Shown here in pieces: positions 1-11,020 of a stretch of 64,000 nt of DNA. Source of the stretch: Nephrocerus scutellatus (lineage: Eukaryota > Arthropoda > Insecta > Diptera > Pipunculidae). The DNA lies in the NCBI GenBank assembly GCA_947095585.1, contig OX352765.1, positions 26,380,254 to 26,444,253 of the forward strand, read 5' to 3'. The position numbers were made by a program, and so were the translations under genes. The first letter of the stretch is position 1, and every line of letters begins with the position of its first letter. A model generated the notes under the pieces. It was not told the DNA's origin. It saw nothing but the letters and a program-made list of their open reading frames with translations, and searched no databases.

Positions 1-1500
1 TGGTAAATAATTTTCAACTGCTACCAGGTACACCTCTATAACACCAGTGGAAGTGACATCGTTCAGCTGACTGTTATGGATTTTCACGCACTCTCTCAAA
101 TGATAATTACTTTTTTTTATTTCGATTTTTAATTAAAATTTCTTTTTTGTTTGCTTGCACAAAATACAGCAACATAGATGTTATGATTACAATGCCTTGT
201 GCTTTTCGCTTTTTGAAACGATTTCATATAAAGAGAAATTCTGTTGGCAAATACTTTGTGATTGGTAGGTAGCCACTCGCGAGATGATTGACGGCAGAAA
301 AGTGCTTTTGCCAATTATTTTGCAATATAAAACGCATTTTAAACAGACCGTTACATCACCGCAAGTAGATGCTGGAACAGGACGTCATTTCTGAATCCCC
401 TTATTAAAATTTTATTAAAAAGTTCAATATGTTCATGGATCAAAATTAATTACAACGTGAACCTTTTGAAAAGGATATTCTGGAATTATTGGTACTGTCA
501 GAAGTAATAGTTTTTTTGTGTTCTTTGATCTTTTTTTGATTTATTGATATTTTTTATTTTATGGAGACGATTTCATGAGCTTAAATTTGACCAGAAAATA
601 TTGTTCTAAACGAATCAAGTCTAAGAACAAAATTGCAATTAAGTATTGGCCATTGGTCAACATTCAAACGCGAACACTATTTTGTAACCGAAAGGAATGA
701 ATAGAAGATAGTGACACGAATAGGTCTTTCTGAAGCACGTTCGATCTACTTGAAGCCACGAAATCTACTGAATATTTGGATTTGGCTCACAACGTTATAA
801 CGTTTTGTTGGAAAAATATCTGATTCTGCACGCACTCAAATTCGAATATCCATATCGGTGGCGTTGATTAAGTTCTTGGCCAACGACAACGTGCGTGGGT
901 GTTGGATTTTTGCTACCGGTCGGCGGTATGAATGAGAATTGCCGGTACGACATCCCTGCAGTGTTTCTTGATTTTCGTTTTTTATATTGAGGAAATTTAT
1001 TGTTTTAAAGTTTATCGTAATTTTAGGGAATTTGTTATTTTCATGATTACAGTGAAAATTTTAAAACTTGATTTTTAGTTGTGCTGCAGTGCAATTTTAA
1101 TATTCTTAAAAACAGCCCATTCATCATTTGTTTTTACTAAAAAGATTAGATATAGAAGGATTAAATTAAATTCATAATTAACATTTTAAATTTCAATACT
1201 CAGAATATTGAATATTGAAAAGCATAAAAAAATGTATTTGGGTTATTCAAATATTATGATTACATTTGCCGATTTGTGTGCTAATTTGTGATGGAAATTG
1301 TCAAAATATTTTATGGAAATTTTTCCTTTTTTTACCTGGAAACACTGCGGACTATTCGATGGTTCTCTTCTTTTAAAAAATTGTGCGCATGACACTGAGC
1401 TTAATATACTCTTAAATTCTACCATTAGTGCAGCGAAGAAAACAATCAGAATTGAAGTGGTACACGTTATCATTGGGTTTGATATGTGTTTTGTTTAGGG
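1..1500. other. AT-rich DNA without recognised gene
   Basis: No reading frame here has a recognisable domain, and the open frames are short and AT-driven. I see no element ends, RNA gene or tandem repeat that I can support. Confidence 0.5.
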
Positions 1501-1504
1501 CGGA

Positions 1505-1640
1505 TGGGGTGATAAACTGGAACTGTGCTCTCGCTGCAGTTATCACAGTACATGCTCCAATCAGTTGTTTTTTTAAGGACTGCTCCACGTGGATTTCGAC
1601 GGTTCTGATATAGAATTGTGGCGTATGGTGTTTGCATGAA
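1505..1640 (+). repeat. 135-bp dispersed repeat, copy 1
   Basis: This stretch is closely similar to 4935-5066 in the same orientation. Shared words include TTCTGATATAGAATTGTGGC and AAGGACTG. The two copies flank the non-LTR insertion at 1906-4523, but they lie outside its target-site duplication, so they are not its ends. The family is unknown; the second copy sits inside sequence that otherwise matches a hAT remnant. Confidence 0.6.
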
Positions 1641-1689
1641 AAAATTAAGTTTATCCTTATTTATACATTCTATAATGGAAAAGGTTTCT

Positions 1690-1905
1690 ACTACTTTGAG
1701 GTCACTTTTAACCACCATCCACATGACCTAAAGAGCTGAAATTTTGTGAGTGTCATGGGACAATTTTGATATTCCACGTGTGACGCCTGTCGCAAGTCGC
1801 GTGTGGCGCGTGAGATGCATGGAAAAAAGAAAATACTTTGAAATAGGCCCGACTTTAAAGACAGATATTTTGGCGATTATTATCAAAAAATAAAGAAATA
1901 AAGGA
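1690..1905 (+). repeat. GCGTG-type dispersed repeat, left half split by a retrotransposon
   Basis: The sequence around 1785-1880 (GTGTGGCGCGTG, then GAAAATACTTTGAAATAG and CAGATATTTTGGC) matches 57555-57650 closely. The continuation of the 57-kb copy (CTGTGTGGCGTG, CATAAAAGTTT) is found here only after the retrotransposon, at 4533-4610. The repeat was therefore present first and was split by the insertion. Confidence 0.7.
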
Positions 1906-2284
1906 AAGGATCAAGAACTTCAAGCAAATCTGTTAAAAGAAAAAGTTGCCTTTCGAAGAACAGACCATTGAGATAATCAACAGATCAAGTTCCTCAGCAT
2001 AGTTCTGGAAAGCTGTAAAGTATGTCAATGGGAAAACTAATAACATTGGGTCCAAATTGCAGGCACCACAGTTGAGAAAAAATTTTTAGCAGACTCCTCA
2101 ATCCAAATTTCGCCAGCTTTTCTTTATGCGGTTCCGCTAGTTGAAGATGTCATTCTGGACGCACCTTACAAGCCATCAAAGATTCGAAAGTTCGAAAAGC
2201 TCCGGGAGACGACCGCATACCCTTCGAATTCTATAAAAATGAATGAATTCCTTTTAGCACTTACTGCGGAATTTAACAAAATTC

Positions 2285-3910
2285 TTGAAACAGCGAACGT
2301 TCCTTGTAGTTTCAAAACAGCAATTATTTTCCTATTGTAAAAAAAAGTTGACTATGATTATCCAAAAAAATTACAGGGGTTTATCTTTCTTAAACACATC
2401 GGCTAAGCTGTTTGGAACTATTTTGTTTAAAAGACTCATTAAATGGGTCTCTGATAGGAAAATTCTTCGAGAATTCCAAGCGGGTTTTAGAAAGAATTAC
2501 TCAACCATTGATCAAATTTTTTCACTCAATAACAATGCTGAAATCTACAAAAGCCAACACAAGAAGTTGTATACATTCTTTGTCGATTTCCGTGCAGCCT
2601 TTGACTCAGTACGGCGCGAGGCACTATTTTATAAACTCCACGTAATAGGAATGTCTCACAAAGTCATCAACATTTTAATGGCATTGTATGAGAGTAATTT
2701 AGCATACATCTGGGATGGCGAATTTATTTCTGATGAGTTTTGAATATCAATGGGGGTGAAGCAAGGTTGCGTACTGAGCGCGCTTTTATTTATTCTATTC
2801 GTCAATGACATAACCGTTTTTGTGAGGAGTGGAATAGATCTGAACCAAGTAAAGATCCCTGCCCTTATGTATGCTGACGACATCGTTTTCCTCTCGACAC
2901 AATCAACGGTATGCAGTTCATGCTAAACAGACTAGATGAGTACTGCAAGCTATGAAACCTAAGTGTAAATCTTGAAAAATCAAAGGTGATGATATTCAGA
3001 GGCGGAAGCGGTAAATATTTACGCAACGAAATGTGGTACCTTCAAGGCGGAGGTATTGAAATAGTGAGAGAATACAAATACCTGGGAGTTCTGATAACCG
3101 GCAACCTCAATATGAAAAAACACCTCAATGCAAAATTATCGGAAGCAAAACGTGCAATATCTTCCGTTTGGCTGTATTGTAAACAAAAGCATAAACCACA
3201 GCTCAAAACAGAAAATATTTTCGGCAACATTAAAATCGATTCTATTATACGGAGCCCAGGTGTGGGGTTCCCAACCTTTTGAGGAACTAGAAAGGTGTCT
3301 TCGATACTTCTTAAAACGAATTTTTCACCTACCTAGCAACACTCCTAATTATATGTTGCACTTGGAGACTGGGGTACCTCCTTTTTCCTGGATTCTCTGC
3401 GTCTGCACTTTGATTATATAGTTAAAGTTACTGAGATGGAACAAGGTAGGCTACTTAAGCTGGTTCTCAGCCATATAATTTTAAGATCTGTATCAAAATT
3501 GGGAGAGTTTAGCGACTGAATGCGGTTTTAAAGTGGTGGATCAGGGTACAACCCTAAGAGCCAAATTTTACGCGCTACTGTCATCAATCGGACGAGATAG
3601 ATACGAGAAATGCGTAAGTGATGCTCGGAGCTCTCAACATAGAAAATACTACGCGCAACTTGGATATGATCTGCAAGATGAAACATATTTTCTAAACAGC
3701 AACTCAATCGACAAAATAAATCTAATAATAAAAGTAAGAGGTGAGCTGATCGCACTCAATTTTATTCCGCATCACCCTCAGCTACCAATCCTTTACGATA
3801 TGTGTAACTTAATTGTGAGGGAGGAAGTTTTCCTCTTTATAGCTATATGCCCTATTTTAAAAGAATACCGTCTGGTATACTTCGGGGCAACTGAGCTGGA
3901 CGAGTAGAGA
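2285..3910 (+). pseudogene. Reverse transcriptase remnant of the 1.9-4.5 kb element
   Basis: This is a discontinuous reverse transcriptase frame in several pieces: 2285-2743, a segment after the TGA up to about 2915, 2986-3282, 3128-3421 and 3533-3907. The EYKYLGVLITGNLN block near 3070-3110 is the usual post-catalytic 'YLGV' motif of non-LTR polymerases. At least one in-frame stop and several frame changes separate the pieces, so no product is expected. No endonuclease domain is present, consistent with 5' truncation. Confidence 0.8.
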
Positions 3911-3987
3911 ACACTGAGCATTCTAAATGGAGAATATGGGTGGAACGTGTTATACAACTACACTATGAAGGCGTTTATATATAGAAA

Positions 3988-4250
3988 GTGGACTCCGTGG
4001 CTCAGTGGAAGTGCACATGGCTGCTGAACAGGAGGTTCAGGTTCGAATCCCAGCAACACCAAAAGTATTTTTCATGGTGTCCCACCTCTAGCGAATGGGT
4101 GGCAAACGTTCCGAGAGTAATACCTTATCACGGAAAGCTTCTCAATTCGCCGTTCGGATCCGGCCTTAAATTGTAGGTCCCTTCCATTTGTGTCCAAAAA
4201 TTAAAATGCGCAGCACAAATGGTCGCGCCGAATATTATTATTATTATTAA
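3988..4250 (+). mobile_element. tRNA-derived SINE, copy 1
   Basis: The head contains a perfect RNA polymerase III A box (TGGCTCAGTGG) and B box (GGTTCGAATCC). A conserved non-tRNA body follows (CACCTCTAGCGAATG, AATTCGCCGTTCGG, TAGGTCCCTTCCATTTGTGT) and a CGCGCCGAATATTATTATT tail. The 10-bp repeat TATATAGAAA flanks it (3978-3987 and 4251-4260). It lies in the 3' part of the non-LTR element, so it arrived later. Confidence 0.88.
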
Positions 4251-4532
4251 TATATAGAAAATCTATCGTGGAGGAAAGTTTTTAAAATAGAAACACTATT
4301 ATAATTAGTTTTTGTTATATTATTGTTAAATTCTTTATGCGAATATTTAAAACTTATAGATGTACTATGTTGTTAAACTCATATTTTATGTAGAAATCCC
4401 AAATGTCAATCTGGGTAGACGGTCAAAAATGACCAAATTTAAATAGGCTCGAAAACTATGTTTAATAATGTACCAACCTATCTTTTTATGAAATAAAAGT
4501 CTTTTCTAACTAACTAGCTAACTAATAAAGGA

Positions 4533-4610
4533 CTGTGTGGCGTGATTCGATATATACATAAAAGTTTAAACCCGAAAAACTAAGTTCTTTTACATTTAGT
4601 TGTTTCTCTT
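4533..4610 (+). repeat. GCGTG-type dispersed repeat, right half
   Basis: This is the continuation of the repeat at 1690-1905, resuming directly after the 9-bp target duplication. It aligns with 57655-57730 (CTGTGTGGCGTG, then ATACATAAAAGTTT and CCCGAAAAAC). Confidence 0.65.
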
Positions 4611-4799
4611 TAAACTAGTTTGCTTACGAAATTACGAAAAATTTCGGTGAGATATTATTGTTGATAAGGATAACACACACGTTTGTTTTAGTAAAACAAA
4701 CAAAGAATTGAATTAAATTGCATATGAAACAACTACATTGGAAGCAACATTTATTTGATGGAAATTTATATTTCAAGGCAAAAACGTCCACAGGGAAAG

Positions 4800-5260
4800 C
4801 ATTTAATCTCTTACCACTAGGTCTCCCGTAATAATGAGACCGCGATTTCGGGACGCTATGACTGTCTTGACGAGATGCTATATAGGTCTGCGCTTGTTGA
4901 ATATAATGTCTCGTCCTAAGCTTTGTCAACGTCGTATGGGGTGATAAAGTGGAACTCTGCAGTTATTACAATACATATGCTCCAACCAGTTGTTTTTTTT
5001 TTAAGGACTGTTCCATGTGGATTTTGACGGTTCTGATATAGAATTGTGGCGCATGCTGTTTGTATGTTCATCCACAGGCGTTGATCCTAAACTTATTATT
5101 TATTTCATGAATGAATGAAAAAGAAAATATAAAATAAATAAAATGTAATGAAATATTTATGATATAAATCAAGTCAATAAAACTATATATTTTGTTCAAT
5201 GAAATGAAAATCTCGGCATTAGAAAATATGAACACCAAAATCCCGGTATTAGGAAAATAC
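4800..5260 (+). mobile_element. hAT-like non-autonomous element, remnant
   Basis: The part 4845-4930 resembles 51950-52060 (GACTGTC..GACGA, GTTGAATATAATG) and 5090-5240 resembles 52440-52590 (AATGTAATGAAATAT, AACTATATATTTT). Between them sits the second copy of the 135-bp repeat (4935-5066). The right end carries CCCGGTATT/CGGCATT words in reverse orientation to the CCCGGGG end of the 51.9-kb copy, as terminal inverted repeats would. Confidence 0.55.
4935..5066 (+). repeat. 135-bp dispersed repeat, copy 2
   Basis: This copy shares with 1505-1640 the words GGGGTGATAAA, CCAGTTGTTTTTTT, GACGGTTCTGATATAGAATT and GTGGCG. It is in direct orientation and has drifted by several percent. Confidence 0.6.
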
Positions 5261-6852
5261 TAGGGCCGGATCTATGGGGGGTGCAAGGGGTGCGGTGCAC
5301 CAAGACTCCCGACCAAAGTGGGCCCCGAAGGCGCTTCCGATACAACACTTTTTAAAGGATTTTTTTTTAATTTTAATTTTAAAAAATTGCACACAAAAAA
5401 CTCAAACCTATTTCACCAATAAAAACTGGTCTGAGTTAAACTTAAACACCTTATACTTTACATGCCAAATGTATGATTACGCGACATTCCAAATTAAAGC
5501 AAAATGATATAAGATGCATTTTATTTGCCGAGCTAGTTCGGAATTCGAATGTTAAAACCAGCCAAACAGCAGGTTTTCACAATTCCAAAGAAGGAATTCG
5601 ATAGTGCAATTGTTGTTGTTCCTCGGCAAATAAAATACGGCTATACTCTAATTCATTTTGTCAGAAATAAACTCATTTTCAATTGGTTTTTTTTTGGTTT
5701 TTGTTGCATGTTCTATCTTCATCGTCTGCATTTTCCTTGCACTCTCCACATCGGCTGGTTTAATAGCCTACAGCCCGGTACAATTGACTAGTTTCTAATT
5801 TCATGAATGAAAAATACGAGGAAACAGAAAGTTACTCCAATACAACGCAGAATTTTAGATGCTATTCTCTTTTTTTGGGAGAACAAAATCTAGGTTTCAA
5901 AGTTACTATCGAAATCATTTGATGTCCGAAGAACCGTAATTTTTTAGGTTTAATTGAATTTTCAGCTAAATATGATACGGTACTGAAAGATCATCTAGAA
6001 AAATTTAATCCAAACAAATGCATATTCACTATACCCTTCTAAGACTTTTCAAAATCAGTTTATTCATTAACTATTATAAAAAAGTGTCAAAAGTCAAAAT
6101 ATTTCAGCATTCAAGCAGATTGAACACCTGATATCTCCCATAAGCAACAAACTAAAGTTTAACGTAAATGAAAGTTTTTTGTACTTTTTGGTGTATTCTG
6201 ACACAACAGGAGATGGACTTACTTAATTAGTATTTTGTGATCTTGAAAGAAATTGTATTGACATTTAAAGTTGAAGCTTATGATGATGAAGGAAATATGA
6301 AAGGCAAATACAAAGGCATTCAAGCAAGAATATGTGATTTAAATCATCTTGTGGTACACGTTTCTGTTTGGCCCATAACTTGAATTTGCTTTTGTGTGAT
6401 GCTGCTTCGTCCTCCTTACAATGTAAAATGTTATTTGGAAATTGGCTCGGTTCATCAATTAAACGTTGGGAAACATTTACAGAACACATTTAAGCCTTAA
6501 ACATTAAAACCTTTCAGTGAAACTCATTAGATGGCCAATAAAACCTGTGGTATCTCAATAGCCGCTAATACGTGAAGCTTTATAAGAACTAGCAGCAGCA
6601 TCAAATGAACAAACAACAATTTCTGACGAAAATTCTATACTAGATTATATCGTAAAAATGCCATTTCTTGTAGCATTAATTGTGTGCAAAAATATTCTTA
6701 TTGATATTAATAAAATAAATACAATGCTTCAAGAAGAAACAGAGATTAATTTTCCATTTGAATTAGAAAGAAAATTTGCTGATGCAAAAAAATTTGTTTT
6801 AAATCTCTTAAAAGCGCAATTTTCTGATATTTGTCCTTACTTTATAATTGCA

Positions 6853-7454
6853 TTAGTTGTTAACCCCGAAGTTGCCCGGGACCCGCCGACCTGTCTAGAC
6901 CATCTATTCCCACCAAAGTTAAAAAAAACAAGCGTTGTCCAGCTGGCCCTCACCCCTACTGACCCAACCAAACTGACCGCTCCTCCTGTGAAACCACCGC
7001 ACACCATTGAGCCACACCACCTCTCTGTATTTTGGGGAAAACCTGATCAAAATCGGTCCAGTAGTGAAGGTGCAAACTTATTATTATTTATTTTTATTGT
7101 TGGTGGGCTGATAAGCCATGTGCACTGCGACCTTAAGATCTATTGTGTATCCCAGATGTCTACCAAATTATGTGATGGCTTAGTCCTTTTATGAATGCCA
7201 ATATATCTGCCAGGTCGATAGATCTGGCATTCTGCCATAGAACTGTGTGAGCCTTGAGGTATTGAAGTCTTTTTCGGGTGAGGGCATCACATATAAAAAG
7301 TATGTGTTCTAGCGTCTCCTCTGCCTCGCTGCAAAAGCGGCAGCGATCTGTTTGGGATTTCCCCATTTTTGTTAAGTGGCCATTAAATGGGCCATGTCCC
7401 GTCATGTTCCAGACAAGTGATCTGAGTGTATGTATGCAAACTTACCTTTTTATA
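6853..7454 (-). mobile_element. Insertion inside the hAT element, possibly Helitron-like
   Basis: The 12-bp sequence TTTATAATTGCA occurs at both borders (6841-6852 and 7455-7466). Removing the insert restores a continuous hAT reading (ICPYFIIAL joined to SIFLTF). The low-coordinate end read on the - strand is GC-rich with a CCCGGG...CGGGG pattern before AACTAA, which recalls a Helitron 3' hairpin. Helitrons do not normally duplicate their target, so the class is uncertain. The element is itself hit by the fragment at 7081-7434. Confidence 0.55.
7081..7434 (-). mobile_element. 5'-truncated RNase-H-type non-LTR element, 3' end
   Basis: The - strand encodes the C-terminal zinc-knuckle region of I/Loa/R1-type elements: TGHGPFNGHL, then CRFCSEAEETLEHILFIC at about 7395-7290. 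A short 3' UTR and an A/T-rich tail (AATAAAAATAAATAATAA) end at 7081. The 10-bp target duplication TGCAAACTTA flanks it (7071-7080 and 7435-7444). The 3' UTR words (CCATGTGCACTGCGACC) recur at about 54505-54530. Confidence 0.8.
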
Positions 7455-7928
7455 TTTATAATTGCACTGAGTATATTTTTAACCTTCTCTGTAACCGTTG
7501 CTAGCGCAGAGAGATCGTTTAGTAAGTTAAAGCTAATTAAACCTTACTTTTGATTTTCTATTGCACAAGAAAGATTACTGTGAAACGTTATTGTCAGACT
7601 TTATGATAAGACCACGAAGCAAAGCTATAAATTTCAGCCAATTCATTTCTAATTTTGTGGAAGAAAAAGCAAAAAGGCTTAAAAAGTGCAATTTTTTTGT
7701 TTTTGTTTTTTTGCGCTATAAATCAATTTATTTTATATAAAACATTTTGTTGTTTATTTGCTGTAAATTATATTATTGTTATGTAATTCCAATTTATAAA
7801 TCTTATTATCTTATTTTATTAAATCAATAAAAATAATTCTTTTAAATTCTTCTTCTTTTTAATTATTTAAATTAGGAGGTCCCAAAATTCTTAATTGCAC
7901 CTGGGTTCCCCGGCAAGAACTGGCGCTG

Positions 7929-8640
7929 AGAAAATCGTGATTTTAATTAAACTTTGTGGATTTTTAATCACAAATCTCAACATTTCATCACAGAAAAAAA
8001 CAAGTATCAATATTCGTATGTATTTTGCAAAAAGACAACCAAACAACTGAATGCTACATTTACATATTCATAATAATAAGATATGTACCTACCATTAATT
8101 TTGCTTGAATTAATAAAAAAAATTATCAAATTAATGGGCGAATTTTATCCACATATACCCAAAGGACCCGTTCACTTTTCTTTGTTTTGCCACCAAAAGA
8201 AGTTTTTCCATTTGTAGATGTGAATCTGTGTGACTTCTGAGAATAATTCATTAATACCTGTGACATTGATTTATATACAGCATTTGACTCAATATTCACC
8301 TACCTTGACAGTAAAATAAAACACAAAATGTCTGTGAATCTGATTTAAGGACACAACAAACATGAATTTTGATTAATATAATATTATTCAGTATCTGAGT
8401 ATAATTAACTTTAGTCCAGAAATGGAAATAACTGTTAATGGAAAGGCTAACTTTTGTTTCCAAGAAGCCTATCATTTATGGTCCTGTAGAACAGAAGAAG
8501 AAATATAACCATTAGATGTATTTTATTACTTGGATGACTTTACTACTTTACATAATCTGTCTGCTGCATGAAATATCGACAACTCACGGCTGACATTTTT
8601 TGAGGGAAAAACGTACGCGTGCCAAACTATTATATATTTT
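7929..8640. other. AT-rich DNA without recognised content
   Basis: No domain-bearing frame, RNA gene or element end is visible. Confidence 0.4.
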
Positions 8641-8839
8641 CGTTGTCAATGCGCTGACATACGGTTTACTGTTTTATTTTTAAATAATATCTTTTAAGAT
8701 CAAAAAATGTGGCCTTATCATTCAAAATACCAAAATAAGGAATTTTGGTGCTAAGGTACGATTTTATGCCAGTAGGCAATTGGGCCTTTATTATCCGGTA
8801 TGATGTCACCCCTTTAGTTAATCTTCCCTTCCTTCCTTT

Positions 8840-9200
8840 CCTTCCTTTTATCCTAGAGTGACATCGATGTGGAATCAATTAATCAACTCCGTGCTTCCCG
8901 GAACATTTAATTCACAGGCCTTCAAAATAGACGTAAACAAGTTCCTGAAGAACCGAATTGTTCAATAGAAGATCCATTTTTGAAGGCTGACTTACGTTTT
9001 GTATTAATAATTTCTTGGTCAGGGTTTTTTGTAGTTTTCCCTGACCGTGATCCATTAATTAAAGCCTTTGGACTCGCGTCGTTTTTAATTTCGTGCTTTT
9101 TCAATGAATCAGGAAGAATTCTGAGAAAATAAATTGAAACCGGCTACAAAAATGAGAAACGTAATATACTGTAAATTACATTCCTTCGAATTTTATTTTA
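8840..9200 (+). mobile_element. Jockey/CR1-like non-LTR element, C-terminus and 3' UTR
   Basis: The + strand reads RVTSMWNQLINSVLPGTFN then FKIDVNKFLKN at about 8857-8955, the usual last residues of Jockey/CR1-type polymerases. The following 230 bp (TTCTTGGTCAG, TGACCGTGAT, TTTTTCAATGAATCA, GAAACCGGCTAC) matches 33310-33500 over its whole length. Only the 3' end is present. Confidence 0.7.
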
Positions 9201-9649
9201 ATTTGAATTTCAATAAATGGTATAGCCCACATTATTGCCGTGAAGTAAGTAACTCAGGGAGCTCTAACTTGGCAATAAAATTATTTATTAAAAAAATACG
9301 GATGAATTGTAAATATTTATTAATAGAAGTCCCAAAATACTGTTGCTATTGTCTTACCAGTTGATGGTACCATCTTAAACATTTTGGACGAAATCGGTGA
9401 TCCATTTAACGTTACTTCCGGCACTTCTGCTCTGCCGCTATTCGCTACTAAGGCTGTGTTGAGTTGCAGAAAAATATTTGACTTTTGGAAATTAAGCTTT
9501 TGAAATTAAGCAATACCCACAATTATCGCTTAAAATCTTTCCACCATCCAGTTCGCGCATAGTAGAGTACGATGTAAAAATTGCAAGTGCAATAGACGCC
9601 ATCTTCGAAATCTTCGAAAGATAAAATGGAAGTTAAAATTGGTTTAACT

Positions 9650-10130
9650 ACAACCAAAGTCATGTTTTAGACCATCTTTTGTCCCCAACACTATTTCTCA
9701 TTTCTAATATTGATCTCTTATCCACTACTTCGAATCTAATTCATTCTTTCGCTGACGACGGTACTCCTAGCATTTCATGTAAGTATATATTTTTATCACT
9801 TCTTCTACCAGGGATGCTCAAGAGAAATAGCCAGTTCTGTGCCACCTCTCCTTGAATTTGACAGAAACACTCGTGGCGCTCTAAATGCTCATCAGTTTAC
9901 CCTCAAGCCGATTTTTGGACGTACAGTTATGTTCAGACATTCGTTCTTCAGCCATACAGCACGTATGTAAAATGATTTGCCAAGCTCTGTGCTTCCACAT
10001 TGCTATAATCCACAGGCATTCAAAACATAAGCTCATAGACATCCCCTCTTTTCTCTTCCTTTTCCGTAACGCCCACGCTGTGCTAATCTAAGGTCGAGTA
10101 TTATAAGGGTGAGAACTCCTTTACGCATGC
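9650..10130 (+). mobile_element. Jockey/CR1-like non-LTR element, deleted copy
   Basis: At 9660-9760 the + strand reads LSPTLFLISNIDLLS and IHSFADDGT, the polymerase motif with catalytic F-ADD. After a deletion, 9930-10030 encodes a degraded C-terminus (HTARM-stop-NDLPSSVLP, NPQAFKT). The 3' end (TAACGCCCACGCTGTGCTAA, then AAGGGTG..AACTCCTTTACGCATGCGC) recurs at 10965-11015 and 34310-34375. Confidence 0.7.
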
Positions 10131-10919
10131 GCACATTATAAAAAAATGTATATTCTCGTATATATAGCAAAACAAATTGACACAAATTGAAACTATTCGC
10201 CCTCCAAGTAATTGTAGATGGATGGATAACAACCATATATGGTTGCATGTATACGTATGCATACTGACGACATGACATGACATTATCATTCTCACTAATC
10301 ATTGTATTAAAAGATGATTTAATGTCGAATTCATCGATACCACATATGTTTTCAATTGACGCCTTTTTATCCATATGGATATGAATTCTCGATTGCTTGT
10401 ACTTGTAGTAGCGCGTTAGGTCAACAATCCCTGCCATCAAATTACCCCTCAATGTTCTATCATTCGAATTTTTGCCACGTTGTTTGCTGTGCAATTGCCA
10501 TTGCTGCTTGGTATACATGAATTCCTAGCTATGCACATATGTGAAGGAACTGTAATTGTCAAAACACATGTCCAATTAATATGGATGCACTTATACGATA
10601 AGGCTGAACGGGTCCGAAGGGGTAAAATGGTGACAACCTCAAATGTATTTAGTTATTTATTTTTTTGGGCTTCACCAAAGTAAAATGAAACCTTTCGTTA
10701 GTTGCAGATACTCGTCTCTTCAAGCTGTACACTTTAATTTCTATCGGCATTTATACTTTCACGATTGTTTGCAATTTGCTCGGATCTGATTTTCAATAGA
10801 ACTGTGCTAGAAGAATAAAATAAATATAAATAAAATGAATTTTCAGCAGTTCTGATGTTAATATGGGAAGAAATTAAAATGTTCATAAATTCTAAGAGCT
10901 CATTATGTATTTCAGTTAA

Positions 10920-11020
10920 AAACTATCATCCTAGACATCTCATCCTTTCCTCTCTCTAATTTACTAACGCCCACGCTGTGCTAAGCATTATAAGGGTGCA
11001 AACCCCTTTAGCGTGTGTCA
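10920..11020 (+). mobile_element. Jockey/CR1-like 3' end fragment
   Basis: The fragment carries TAACGCCCACGCTGTGCTAA and TATAAGGGTGCAAACCCCTTTA, matching the 3' ends at about 10065-10130 and 34310-34375. No coding sequence remains. Confidence 0.6.

Larger units (their letters stand above)
1906..4523 (+). mobile_element. Non-LTR retrotransposon, 5'-truncated and inactivated
   Basis: The element encodes a broken reverse transcriptase on the + strand. Visible pieces in order are a KAPGDDRIPFEFYK-like stretch near 2190-2245, an NYRGLSFLN block near 2370, AGFRKNYSTIDQIF near 2480, FVDFRAAFDSV near 2580, a GVKQGCVLSALLF block at about 2752-2795 just after an in-frame TGA (2741-2743), and the catalytic YADD box near 2870-2885. 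A C-terminal region follows to about 3980, ending in a Cys-containing tail (CPILKEYR). Stops and frameshifts make it non-functional. A 9-bp direct repeat AATAAAGGA flanks it (1897-1905 and 4524-4532) and the 3' end is a TAAC-rich tail, both expected of target-primed reverse transcription. The SINE at 3988-4250 is nested inside. The clade is not certain. Confidence 0.85.
5261..7928 (+). mobile_element. hAT/ZMYM-type DNA transposon, decayed and doubly interrupted
   Basis: The left end TAGGGCCGG and the right end CTGGCGCTG (read inward CAGCGCCAG) resemble the CAGGGCCGG terminal repeats of hAT elements with ZMYM-like transposases. The + strand holds their coding landmarks: a KYFSIQAD-stop-TPDISH block near 6100-6140, a region ending SSIKRWE near 6450-6470, an ELERKFADAKKFVLNLL segment near 6760-6820, and the C-terminal dimerisation signature SVTVASAERSFSKLKLIK at about 7488-7548. 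An in-frame stop replaces a residue in the D-TPD catalytic block. Flanks share GAAAAT, but an exact 8-bp duplication is not clear. Two insertions separate the last two coding blocks. Confidence 0.75.

Noticed and set aside
3988..4060. tRNA gene suggested by A and B boxes (also at 22526, 28000 and 35666)
   Set aside because: The boxes are part of a longer SINE with a shared non-tRNA body, tail and target duplications. The acceptor stem does not close as in a functional tRNA.
10033..10518. 161-codon open frame on the - strand
   Set aside because: It lies largely antisense to the 3' end of a Jockey/CR1-like element and AT-rich DNA. It has no recognisable domain, no splice sites and no paralogue in the window.
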